Assembly (NCBI GenBank): GCA_905234765.1
Contig: CAJOIF010000031.1
Span: forward strand, 1-32,171
DNA: 32,171 bases
Source of the DNA: an uncultured Bacteroidales bacterium
GTDB lineage: Bacteria > Bacteroidota > Bacteroidia > Bacteroidales > F082
Direction of reading: 5' to 3'
The first letter of the stretch is position 1. Each line of letters begins with the position of its first letter. The notes beneath the pieces were generated by a model, which was not told the DNA's origin, did not search any database, and worked only from the letters and a program-made list of their open reading frames with translations. The position numbers and the translations under genes are program-made. Below, in pieces: positions 10,325 through 16,206 of the stretch.

Positions 10325-10711
10325 TTACTTCTTTGCGGCTTGTTTGGGTCGTTTAGCACCGTACTTCGACCTGCGCTGGCGGCGGCCTTCAACACCCGAG
10401 GTATCCAAAGCACCACGGATGATGTGATAACGCACACCCGGCAAATCCTTAACACGACCTCCTCTGATCATAACAATGCTGTGTTCCTGCAGGTTGTGAC
10501 CTTCACCGGGGATGTAGGCGTTGACCTCCTTTTGGTTGGTCAGACGAACCCTAGCAACCTTACGCATAGCTGAGTTAGGCTTCTTGGGGGTCGTCGTGTA
10601 AACACGCACGCACACACCACGACGTTGCGGGCTGGCATCCAATGCAGGCGACTTGCTCTTGTCGATCAATTTCTTGCGCCCTTTGCGCACTAATTGTTGA
10701 ATAGTCGGCAT
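10325..10711 (-). CDS. rpsL: 30S ribosomal protein S12
   Basis: S12 is part of the decoding centre and controls accuracy. The product is 128 residues. The two loops that face the decoding site are intact: [19 protein letters not shown] (Lys43/Lys44) and [17 protein letters not shown] (Lys88, Asp89). They carry the usual streptomycin-sensitive residues, and Asp89 is the site methylthiolated by RimO in E. coli. This is the first gene of the ribosomal operon; a leader of about 270 nt with a promoter box lies upstream. The start ATG at 10709-10711 is preceded by A/T-rich sequence and no Shine-Dalgarno motif. Confidence 0.99.
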   Translation of the reverse strand: MPTIQQLVRKGRKKLIDKSKSPALDASPQRRGVCVRVYTTTPKKPNSAMRKVARVRLTNQKEVNAYIPGEGHNLQEHSIVMIRGGRVKDLPGVRYHIIRGALDTSGVEGRRQRRSKYGAKRPKQAAKK

Positions 10712-10978
10712 TTTTGATTTGTTAGTTAATTAGTTAGTTATTTAATCCGTTGATTAGGAATTAGTTACAAACTCATACCAAACTGGCCGAGGGTAGCACT
10801 TTTCGAGATGTAGTCAGGGAAACATGGTAAGCCATGGACGGCTTAGAAGTCTATAAACCCACTCCGTGACAAATTTTACGCTTGATTTTGGCGTCACTTC
10901 GTGTAGAAACCTATTACGTTTAACTTATCAGGTTCCTTAACTATATCATTTTCAAGGGCAAGCCCTCTTTCAATTCAG
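10712..10978 (-). promoter_or_regulatory. Long 5' leader of the rpsL operon
   Basis: With 10979-11175 this makes the only gene-free stretch above 300 nt. Taking transcription to begin a few bases below the -7 box at 10985-10992, about 267 nt of leader precede rpsL. Read on the minus strand, it holds a compact GGGC/GCCC hairpin near 10955-10970, a GTGAC...GTCAC pairing at about 10865-10897, and a perfect 6-bp stem with a 6-nt loop at 10828-10845 (TAAGCC/GGCTTA). The last 20-25 nt before rpsL are runs of TAAC/TTAAC. No U-tract terminator is visible inside. The length suggests a regulatory role, perhaps ribosomal-protein feedback, but no known leader family was recognised. Confidence 0.5.
10773..10835 (-). 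other. Possible 20-codon upstream ORF in the rpsL leader
   Basis: Inside the leader an ATG at 10833-10835 opens a 20-codon frame, MAYHVSLTTSRKVLPSASLV, ending in TGA at 10773-10775, 61 nt before the rpsL start. The start codon lies in the loop of the 6-bp hairpin at 10828-10845. This could be chance, since the stretch is short and no ribosome-binding pattern can be judged in this phylum. No function is proposed. Confidence 0.25.
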
Positions 10979-10984
10979 CGGGTG

Positions 10985-10992
10985 CAAAAGTA
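10985..10992 (-). promoter_or_regulatory. Promoter -7 box of the ribosomal operon
   Basis: The minus strand reads TACTTTTG, an exact match to the TAnnTTTG -7 element of the Bacteroidota primary sigma factor. A good TTTG -33 element at 19-21 nt upstream is not seen. The upstream region is AT-rich (11001-11060). It is the only plausible box between rpsL and the terminator at 11111-11154. Confidence 0.65.
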
Positions 10993-11110
10993 CAACATTT
11001 TTTGATATGCAGCGCGTTTTTTTGAAAATTTTCATGAAAATTGTTGCTATCTAAACTCATAATGTTGTTTTTCAATGAATTAAATATGTTGAAAACTTAT
11101 CCCCATGTAT

Positions 11111-11154
11111 AAAAAAAGCGTCTTTTTCGACGGGTTTTCGCCGAAAAAGACGCT
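11111..11154 (-). terminator. Rho-independent terminator of the 11176-11505 gene
   Basis: A perfect 13-bp stem (11117-11129 with 11142-11154, AGCGTCTTTTTCG and its complement) has a 12-nt loop. On the minus strand it is followed at once by a run of T (11111-11117). It lies 22 nt beyond the stop codon of the 109-residue gene and separates that gene from the ribosomal promoter. Confidence 0.9.
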
Positions 11155-11175
11155 CAAAAAGGGTGAAACAAAGCC

Positions 11176-11505
11176 TCAATATTTCACAAAACGGTCCTCT
11201 CCGTTGCTCAGACCGAGCAACTCGCTGCGACCAAAGAGCAAGAAGATTTTGTGGTCCCAAATGAGTTCCCACAGGATGCGACTCACACGCACTTGCTCCT
11301 CCGGAGCCAGTTCTTCGCTCGTGATGATCGCATCGTCGACTTTTTTCACTTTGTTCTCCTGGAAAGCCATCTGCATTACTTGATAGCAAAGGCTGACAAA
11401 GGTGATGCCCGTGGTGTGGTCGCGGCTGTCCATCACCATATTAATTCTGTCTCTGAGTTCCTCGTCATTATAGAGGAGATGTACGGGGGTTGAGTCGTAA
11501 TTCAT
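11176..11505 (-). CDS. Conserved small protein of unknown function
   Basis: The product is 109 residues, starting MNYDSTPVHLLYNDEELRDR; I do not recognise a named family. It has no signal peptide or membrane segment, so it is probably cytosolic. The composition is mixed acidic/basic with alternating helical stretches (for example GITFVSLCYQVMQMAFQENK and ILWELIWDHKIFLLFGRSEL). It is treated as real because it has its own promoter box (11531-11538) and a strong terminator just after its stop codon. It stands alone between the ribosomal promoter and a divergent small membrane-protein gene. Confidence 0.8.
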   Translation of the reverse strand: MNYDSTPVHLLYNDEELRDRINMVMDSRDHTTGITFVSLCYQVMQMAFQENKVKKVDDAIITSEELAPEEQVRVSRILWELIWDHKIFLLFGRSELLGLSNGEDRFVKY

Positions 11506-11530
11506 GTCTCTTTAGTTTAAGAATATGGTG

Positions 11531-11538
11531 CAAAGATA
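11531..11538 (-). promoter_or_regulatory. Promoter -7 box for the 11176-11505 gene
   Basis: The minus strand reads TATCTTTG, an exact TAnnTTTG match, 26 nt upstream of the ATG at 11503-11505. About 18 nt further upstream is a TTGC, an imperfect -33 element. It is back to back with the plus-strand box at 11622-11629. Confidence 0.65.
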
Positions 11539-11621
11539 GGGATTATTTCCAAACTTGCAACATTTTAGGCATGCCTCAAAGACTTTTTTACACCTTATAT
11601 TAATATGTCACGCCGATTTCG

Positions 11622-11629
11622 TACCTTTG
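11622..11629 (+). promoter_or_regulatory. Promoter -7 box for the 11647 gene
   Basis: TACCTTTG matches TAnnTTTG exactly. The start codon chosen for the following gene is only 17 nt further on, so the mRNA leader would be about 10 nt. The box overlaps an in-frame ATG at 11605, which argues that this earlier ATG is not the real start. Confidence 0.6.
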
Positions 11630-11646
11630 CGCCAAATTTTGAGCAA

Positions 11647-11817
11647 ATGGTTACCGAGTTATTGGTCGTTTGGGTTATTGCCGTAGTGGCCTTCTTCGCG
11701 CTTTGGGCGATTTTGCTCAAGGTGATTAAGCGGATTAGCGAGAAGAAAGGTCAAGCCAAGGCCGCTATTCAAGAAGAAGCTACTGAAGAAAAGGCCTCGA
11801 CCGAATCGGAAACATGA
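11647..11817 (+). CDS. Small single-pass membrane protein, function unknown
   Basis: The product is 56 residues, starting MVTELLVVWVIAVVAFFALW. One hydrophobic segment covers about residues 3-23, followed by a basic stretch (KVIKRISEKKGQAKA) and a Glu-rich acidic tail, so a membrane anchor with a cytosolic charged tail is likely. An upstream in-frame ATG at 11605 would add 14 residues, but that stretch overlaps the promoter box at 11622-11629. The ATG at 11647 is therefore preferred. The frame ends just before a strong hairpin. Nothing here shows a function. Confidence 0.65.
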   Translation: MVTELLVVWVIAVVAFFALWAILLKVIKRISEKKGQAKAAIQEEATEEKASTESET

Positions 11818-11822
11818 TACAA

Positions 11823-11866
11823 TTTCGGGCGAAATCTACCTGATTTTGGTTAGATTTCGCCCGAAA
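11823..11866. terminator. Hairpin between convergent genes, probable bidirectional terminator
   Basis: A perfect 16-bp inverted repeat (11823-11838 with 11851-11866) with a 12-nt loop lies between the stop of the small membrane protein (11817) and the stop of the lipoprotein gene on the other strand (11890). Neither side has a strong T-run, so it is weaker than a textbook intrinsic terminator, but the position fits termination in both directions. Confidence 0.65.
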
Positions 11867-11889
11867 AGTTCAGTAAAAACGCAAAGGAA

Positions 11890-12945
11890 TCAGTTTGCGG
11901 AGTGTACCCCTCTATAGGTAAAGCCACTATTTCGCATGTAAGAATTTATGTTTGAATGATATTCTGTGTAAGTAAGTTTGACCATAGACCAAGAGTCAGG
12001 GTCACCACCATAAAACACAGAAAGGGAGCTTGACGGATAGACGCAATAAGTATTTTCCCAGATTAAAACATCTTCCTTTTCACCCCCAGCAGGGAGAAAG
12101 ATACTGTTGCCATTTTTGAAGGTGAGAAGCATTCCACTCACCTCATTCACTGTATACCATTTTCCGTGAAAGGCATTATCCATCAGTTCATAACATTCAA
12201 TATTCGTTGGTGTGTGCCAACCGCCATGCCAGTTAGCGGCAACTGCATCGTCTTCAGCTTGGAGGGTGGTGAGATTGTCATAAACATTGTATCTGGTCGG
12301 TTCGTCATCAGTATAATAGTCACCGAACTTGTAGTTGTTCCAAGTATATTCAGTCTTTTCCGTCGTCTCGCCCCATGCAAAGTAACTGCCGTATTCTATC
12401 GGCGATGATGCACCGACATTGTAAACAGCCCATTGGGTTCCACCGGGCAGGCCTAGGTCTACACAGGGATAACCGTTGATGTTACCGTAAACACTCATGT
12501 CGGTTAATGCAAGTGTCGTAAACGTTTTGTCCTCGCTGTAGTACTCATCCTGCCCACACAGCAGGTAAGCACGCACATGGTAGGTGGTACCCGGCTCAAA
12601 TTCAAAGACAAGGGTGTCGAAACTCATGGCCCCATCGTCTTCAAAAATGCTGTTTCCCCATGTGGGTTCAGGGTTTTCCTCGGTGCCCCAACAGATGGCG
12701 AACTGCGAATAGGTTTCACCTTCCGGCAAAGTAGCCTTGGCTCCCAGGAGAGCCGTGGTGTGCTTAACATTTTCTGGGGTCAATACTTCTACAGTCACTG
12801 TCGCAGTTGGTTCATCATTGTTGCCGCCACCGTTGTTACCACCGTTTTCCCCATTGTTCGGTTCGTCAGGTTTCGTGCAGCCTGCGGCAAAAACCACCGC
12901 CGCTGCAAGCATCAGTACTGATGCAAGTTTTCTGAATTTCTTCAT
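11890..12945 (-). CDS. FISUMP-type lipoprotein with N-terminal Fn3-like domain
   Basis: A 351-residue predicted surface lipoprotein. A signal peptide ends in a lipobox at FAAGC (Cys23), followed by a Gly/Asn-rich tether (about residues 28-45). An Fn3-like domain follows at about residues 48-145 (PGTTYHVRAYLLCGQDEYYS). The C-terminal half resembles the Fibrobacter succinogenes major paralogous domain (FISUMP): YPCVDLGLPGGTQWAVYNVG, YGSYFAWGETTEKTEYTWNN, NWHGGWHTPTNIECYELMDN and GNSIFLPAGGEKED. The usual ending with SVRPV or SVRLV is replaced by TYRGVHSAN, so the tail is atypical. Its function is unknown; such proteins are usually secreted or surface-bound. A TACTTTTG promoter box lies upstream at 12975-12982. 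Confidence 0.85.
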   Translation of the reverse strand: MKKFRKLASVLMLAAAVVFAAGCTKPDEPNNGENGGNNGGGNNDEPTATVTVEVLTPENVKHTTALLGAKATLPEGETYSQFAICWGTEENPEPTWGNSIFEDDGAMSFDTLVFEFEPGTTYHVRAYLLCGQDEYYSEDKTFTTLALTDMSVYGNINGYPCVDLGLPGGTQWAVYNVGASSPIEYGSYFAWGETTEKTEYTWNNYKFGDYYTDDEPTRYNVYDNLTTLQAEDDAVAANWHGGWHTPTNIECYELMDNAFHGKWYTVNEVSGMLLTFKNGNSIFLPAGGEKEDVLIWENTYCVYPSSSLSVFYGGDPDSWSMVKLTYTEYHSNINSYMRNSGFTYRGVHSAN

Positions 12946-12974
12946 AGTGTATTAACTTTAGATATTTCGAAACG

Positions 12975-12982
12975 CAAAAGTA
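12975..12982 (-). promoter_or_regulatory. Promoter -7 box for the FISUMP-type lipoprotein gene
   Basis: The minus strand reads TACTTTTG, an exact TAnnTTTG match, about 30 nt upstream of the ATG at 12943-12945. A TTTC lies 21 nt further upstream, close to the TTTG -33 consensus. Confidence 0.65.
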
Positions 12983-13024
12983 GCAATAATTTGTATAGGG
13001 GATGAAAGGACGAAGTTTTTTTCG

Positions 13025-13032
13025 TAATTTCG
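13025..13032 (+). promoter_or_regulatory. Possible promoter -7 box for lpdA
   Basis: TAATTTCG matches TAnnTTTG except for one base and lies 34 nt before the lpdA ATG. No TTTG is found at the right spacing upstream, so this is weak. Confidence 0.35.
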
Positions 13033-13066
13033 CGCTTTCAATGGAAATCATCAAAACAACAGAAAT

Positions 13067-14458
13067 ATGAAATACAACGTCATCGTTATCGGCAGCGGCC
13101 CGGGAGGCTATGTGGCTGCCATCAGAGCATCACAATTAGGAAAGAAGACCGCCGTGGTCGAGAAAGCCGAAGTGGGCGGCATCTGCCTCAACTGGGGCTG
13201 CATCCCCACCAAAGCCCTGCTGAAGAGCGCGCAGGTGTACACCTATATCAACCACGCTGAGAACTACGGCATCAAAGTGGAAGGCGAAATGAAACCCGAC
13301 ATGGAAGCGGTCGTGGCCCGCAGCCGTGGCGTGGCCGACACCATGAGCAAGGGCGTACAGTACCTGCTCAAGAAGAACAATGTGGACATCATCGCCGGCT
13401 ACGGCAAGCTGACCAAAGACAAACAAGTGGAAGTGACCGACGCCGAAGGCAACGCCACCCTCTATGAGGCAGACCATATCATCCTGGCCACCGGCTCCCG
13501 CGTGCGCGAGCTGCCCGCCCTGCCCATCGATGGCAAAAAGATCATTGGCTACCGCCAAGCCCTCGTCCTCGACAAGCTCCCCGAGAGCATGGTCGTGGTC
13601 GGCTCGGGTGCCATCGGCTCGGAGTTCGCCTTCTTCTTCACTAGCATGGGTGTGAAGGTGACCCTCGTTGAGTTCCTGCCCAATGTGGTGCCGAACGAAG
13701 ACGAGGAAGTCTCCAAGCAAGTGGAGCGTGCCTTCAAGAAGCTGAAGATGACCGTGATGACGGAAGCCTCGGTGACCCATGTCGACACCACAGGCGAAAA
13801 GTGCGTGTGCACCATCGCCACCAAGAAGGGCGAGAAGACCGTGGAGGCCGACATCGTCCTCAGCGCCGTCGGCGTGCAGACCAACATCGACAACCTCGGC
13901 CTTGAAGAACTCGGCATCACCACCGAACGCGGCAAGGTCAACGTGGACGAATGGTACCGCACTAACGTGCCGGGCATCTATGCCATCGGCGACATCGTGC
14001 ATGGTCCCGCTCTGGCCCACAAGGCCGACCACGAAGCCATCATCTGCGTGGAGAAACTCTGCGGCCTGAATCCCAAGCCATTGAACTACGCCAACATCCC
14101 GGGCTGCACCTACACCACGCCCGAAATCGCCTCCGTCGGCTTGAGCGAAGCCAAGGCCATCGCCGCAGGCTATGAGGTGAAGATCGGCAAGTTCCCCTTC
14201 ACGGCCTCGGGCAAGGCCACCGCTGCAGGCAACCGCGACGGATTCATCAAGGTCGTCTTCGATGCCAAGACCGGCGACTGGCTGGGCTGCCACATGGTTG
14301 GCGACAACGTGACCGAAATGGTGGCTGCTGCTGTGCTCTGCCGCGAGTTGGGTGCCAAGGGCGAAGACATCATCCACGCCATATTCCCCCACCCCACCAT
14401 GTCGGAAGGCATTATGGAGGCCGCGGCGGCGGCGTTTGGTGAATGCGTTCATTTATAA
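13067..14458 (+). CDS. lpdA: Dihydrolipoyl dehydrogenase
   Basis: This flavoprotein (E3) reoxidises the dihydrolipoyl groups of 2-oxoacid dehydrogenase complexes or of the glycine cleavage system, passing electrons to NAD+. The product is 463 residues. It shows the FAD-binding GSGPGGYVAAIRASQLG (residues 9-25), the redox-active disulfide in GGICLNWGCIPTKALL (Cys40/Cys45), the NAD-binding GSGAIGSEFAFFFTSMG and the C-terminal active-site motif IFPHPTMSE with His442 and Glu447. No E1, E2 or gcv gene is adjacent, so its complex cannot be named from context. Codon use is markedly GC-rich at third positions, as expected for a highly expressed gene. Confidence 0.96.
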   Translation: MKYNVIVIGSGPGGYVAAIRASQLGKKTAVVEKAEVGGICLNWGCIPTKALLKSAQVYTYINHAENYGIKVEGEMKPDMEAVVARSRGVADTMSKGVQYLLKKNNVDIIAGYGKLTKDKQVEVTDAEGNATLYEADHIILATGSRVRELPALPIDGKKIIGYRQALVLDKLPESMVVVGSGAIGSEFAFFFTSMGVKVTLVEFLPNVVPNEDEEVSKQVERAFKKLKMTVMTEASVTHVDTTGEKCVCTIATKKGEKTVEADIVLSAVGVQTNIDNLGLEELGITTERGKVNVDEWYRTNVPGIYAIGDIVHGPALAHKADHEAIICVEKLCGLNPKPLNYANIPGCTYTTPEIASVGLSEAKAIAAGYEVKIGKFPFTASGKATAAGNRDGFIKVVFDAKTGDWLGCHMVGDNVTEMVAAAVLCRELGAKGEDIIHAIFPHPTMSEGIMEAAAAAFGECVHL

Positions 14459-14469
14459 TCATTTGGTTC

Positions 14470-14497
14470 GTAGAGACGCAATGCATTGCGTCTCTAC
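14470..14497. repeat. 28-bp perfect palindrome between lpdA and rfbC
   Basis: Two 14-nt arms (GTAGAGACGCAATG and its exact complement) meet with no spacer. It begins 12 nt after the lpdA stop codon. GTAGAGACGC...GCGTCTCTAC palindromes are, from memory, recurrent short intergenic repeats in Bacteroidota and some other phyla. It could fold in the lpdA transcript and act as a weak terminator or 3'-end stabiliser, although no T-run follows. Confidence 0.8.
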
Positions 14498-14515
14498 CAG
14501 CCCAAACGAAACATC

Positions 14516-15061
14516 ATGGAAATCATAGAAACCAAAATCAAGGATTTATTGGTCATCAAGCCGGACGTGTTTCTGGACGAGCGCGGCTATTTCTTCGAGA
14601 GCTACAACAGGCAACGTTTCATGGAGCATGGCCTCGACATGACTTTCGTGCAGGACAACGAGTCGCAGTCGATGAAAGGTGTGTTACGCGGACTGCATTT
14701 CCAGAAGCCGCCTTTTGCGCAAGGCAAGTTGGTGCGTGTGGTGAAAGGTGCCGTCATGGATGTGGCCGTCGATTTGCGCAAAGACTCGCCAACATACGGA
14801 CAGTGGGAGTCGGTCATCCTGACTGAAGGCAACAAGTTTATGTACTGGATTCCAGAAGGTTTTGCACATGGCTTCGTCTGCTTGGAGGATTATTCCGTGT
14901 TCACCTACAAGTGCACCAACGTCTACAACAAAGCCTCGGAAGGCAGCCTCCGATGGAACGACCCCGATTTGAGCATCAAATGGGACATCGAAAACCCCAT
15001 TCTTTCGGAGAAGGATAAGGTTTCGCCTTTGTTCAAGGATTTTGTGACACCATTTGTTTAG
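14516..15061 (+). CDS. rfbC: dTDP-4-dehydrorhamnose 3,5-epimerase
   Basis: RmlC/RfbC converts dTDP-4-dehydro-6-deoxy-glucose to the L-rhamno form, the third step of dTDP-L-rhamnose synthesis for surface polysaccharide. The product is 181 residues, a typical length. It shows PDVFLDERGYFFESYNRQRF, the catalytic-His block SMKGVLRGLHFQKPPFAQGK (His61), LVRVVKGAVMDVAVDLRKDS, and WIPEGFAHGFVCLED with a catalytic-type Tyr at about 131. An upstream in-frame ATG at 14486 lies inside the 14470-14497 palindrome, so the ATG at 14516 is preferred. The rfbA, rfbB and rfbD genes are not nearby, so it is an isolated copy in this window. Confidence 0.95.
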   Translation: MEIIETKIKDLLVIKPDVFLDERGYFFESYNRQRFMEHGLDMTFVQDNESQSMKGVLRGLHFQKPPFAQGKLVRVVKGAVMDVAVDLRKDSPTYGQWESVILTEGNKFMYWIPEGFAHGFVCLEDYSVFTYKCTNVYNKASEGSLRWNDPDLSIKWDIENPILSEKDKVSPLFKDFVTPFV

Positions 15062-15062
15062 A

Positions 15063-15165
15063 CGCTTTGCGTCACTGCGAGGAACGAAGCAGTCCAGGCC
15101 ATCACCTTGATGTAAACTGGTCGCCTAGATTGCTTCGTCGTTCCTCCTCGCAATGACGCAAAGCG
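15063..15165. repeat. 103-bp imperfect inverted-repeat element after rfbC
   Basis: The outer arms are perfect 12-mers (CGCTTTGCGTCA at 15063-15074 and its complement at 15154-15165). Further in, TGCGAGGAACGAAGCA pairs with TGCTTCGTCGTTCCTCCTCGCA apart from small insertions, leaving a central loop of about 35 nt. It begins 1 nt after the rfbC stop codon. The GCGAGGAACGAAGCA...GATTGCTTCGT core is, from memory, a widespread dispersed intergenic repeat that is often mistranslated as short proteins with HCEEERRSN-like sequence. It may act as a transcript-end hairpin or be a non-autonomous mobile repeat. Confidence 0.8.
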
Positions 15166-15210
15166 ACAGTCAGAAACGAAACAATAGTATTGAAAACTGA
15201 AATATCAAAT

Positions 15211-16206
15211 ATGAAAAAGAAGACCTTCCTTCTGGTTTGCGGCATGGCTATTATATTAATAGGTGTAACGGCAGCCGTCACCATTGCCTTGGCGCAATCC
15301 AATGAAGAGCAGATGGAAGAATATGAAGGCACCGACAGAGAGTTCCTCTCTTTCGAACAGATCGACCACATCACGCACGACATCGAGATGCCCGACACCA
15401 TGTACTTTTGCGGCGAGGAAGTGCCTCTGAATTTGTTTTACGTCAGAGAACGGCTCGAACGAGAGCTGTTGGTCAATTCCTACAGGCATTCCGCTACTAT
15501 TCTGCTACTGAAGCGTACTACACGATGGTTCCCTGTGATGGAGCCGCTGATGGAGAAATACGGTCTGCCCGAAGACTTCAAGTACCTCGCCATGATTGAG
15601 AGCGAACTGACTAATGCTGTCTCGCCTTCCAAGGCGGTTGGTTTCTGGCAGTTTTTAGAAGGCACAGGCAAAGAGTACAGTTTGGAAATCAACAAGGAGG
15701 TGGACATGCGCTACAACGTAGAGAAAGAGACTGTTGCAGCATGCAAATACCTAAAGGCTTCCTATCGCAAGTTCGGCAGTTGGACGCTTGCCGCCGCTGC
15801 CTTCAACTGCGGCAACGGACGCATCACCAAGACACAGGAGGAGCAGCGCGTAGATTCTTATTACGACATGCTGCTTCCTGAGGAGACGCAGCGCTACGTG
15901 TTCCGTATCCTCGCGCTGAAACTCATCACCGAGAACCCCGAGAAATACGGTTTCCAAATCCAGGATAACGGATGGTATCGGCCTTTCGAGACCAAGACCG
16001 TCACTGTCACCGAATCGATTCCCAATTTGGTGGATTTCGCATACGAGCAAGGCACAAATTACAAGATGTTGAAGTATTTCAATCCTTGGCTGCGTAGCAA
16101 TTCACTGACGGTTTCGGCAGGCAAGAGCTATGAGATTAAGATTCCGATGGGAGAGTATGCCAAGACACACCACAAAATGAAGGATGCATTACCAGAGACA
16201 CACTGA
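15211..16206 (+). CDS. Membrane-anchored lytic murein transglycosylase (SLT domain, MltD-like)
   Basis: This enzyme cleaves the MurNAc-GlcNAc bond of peptidoglycan, producing 1,6-anhydro ends, in the periplasm. The product is 331 residues. A signal anchor covers residues 5-29. The SLT fold follows, with the catalytic glutamate Glu130 in KYLAMIESELTNAVSPSKAV, then GFWQFLEGTGKEYSL and AAAAFNCGNGRITKTQ. The C-terminal stretch (about 275-320) resembles a LysM-like wall-binding segment. An earlier in-frame ATG at 15190 adds seven residues; ATG 15211 gives a normal signal sequence (MKKKTFLLV). The stop TGA overlaps the uvrA ATG by one base (TGATG), suggesting coupled translation. Confidence 0.88.
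   Translation: MKKKTFLLVCGMAIILIGVTAAVTIALAQSNEEQMEEYEGTDREFLSFEQIDHITHDIEMPDTMYFCGEEVPLNLFYVRERLERELLVNSYRHSATILLLKRTTRWFPVMEPLMEKYGLPEDFKYLAMIESELTNAVSPSKAVGFWQFLEGTGKEYSLEINKEVDMRYNVEKETVAACKYLKASYRKFGSWTLAAAAFNCGNGRITKTQEEQRVDSYYDMLLPEETQRYVFRILALKLITENPEKYGFQIQDNGWYRPFETKTVTVTESIPNLVDFAYEQGTNYKMLKYFNPWLRSNSLTVSAGKSYEIKIPMGEYAKTHHKMKDALPETH

Noticed and set aside
10712..11175. tRNA, rRNA or a known riboswitch in the gap before rpsL
   Set aside because: No cloverleaf, CCA end or recognised aptamer core was seen on either strand.
11605..11646. Longer start for the small membrane protein
   Set aside because: The stretch contains an exact promoter -7 box (TACCTTTG), so it is more likely untranslated.
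13136..14452. 438-codon open frame on the minus strand inside lpdA
   Set aside because: It is an antisense shadow created by the GC-rich third positions of lpdA. Its translation is low-complexity His/Asp/Gly-rich sequence with no family resemblance.
14470..14497. Palindrome as an operator for rfbC
   Set aside because: It resembles a dispersed repeat and no regulator gene or promoter box is adjacent, so an operator role has no support here.
15102..15401. Minus-strand frame whose product ends RHCEEERRSNLGDQFTSR
   Set aside because: The C-terminal part is translation of the 15063-15165 intergenic repeat and the rest is antisense to the transglycosylase gene.
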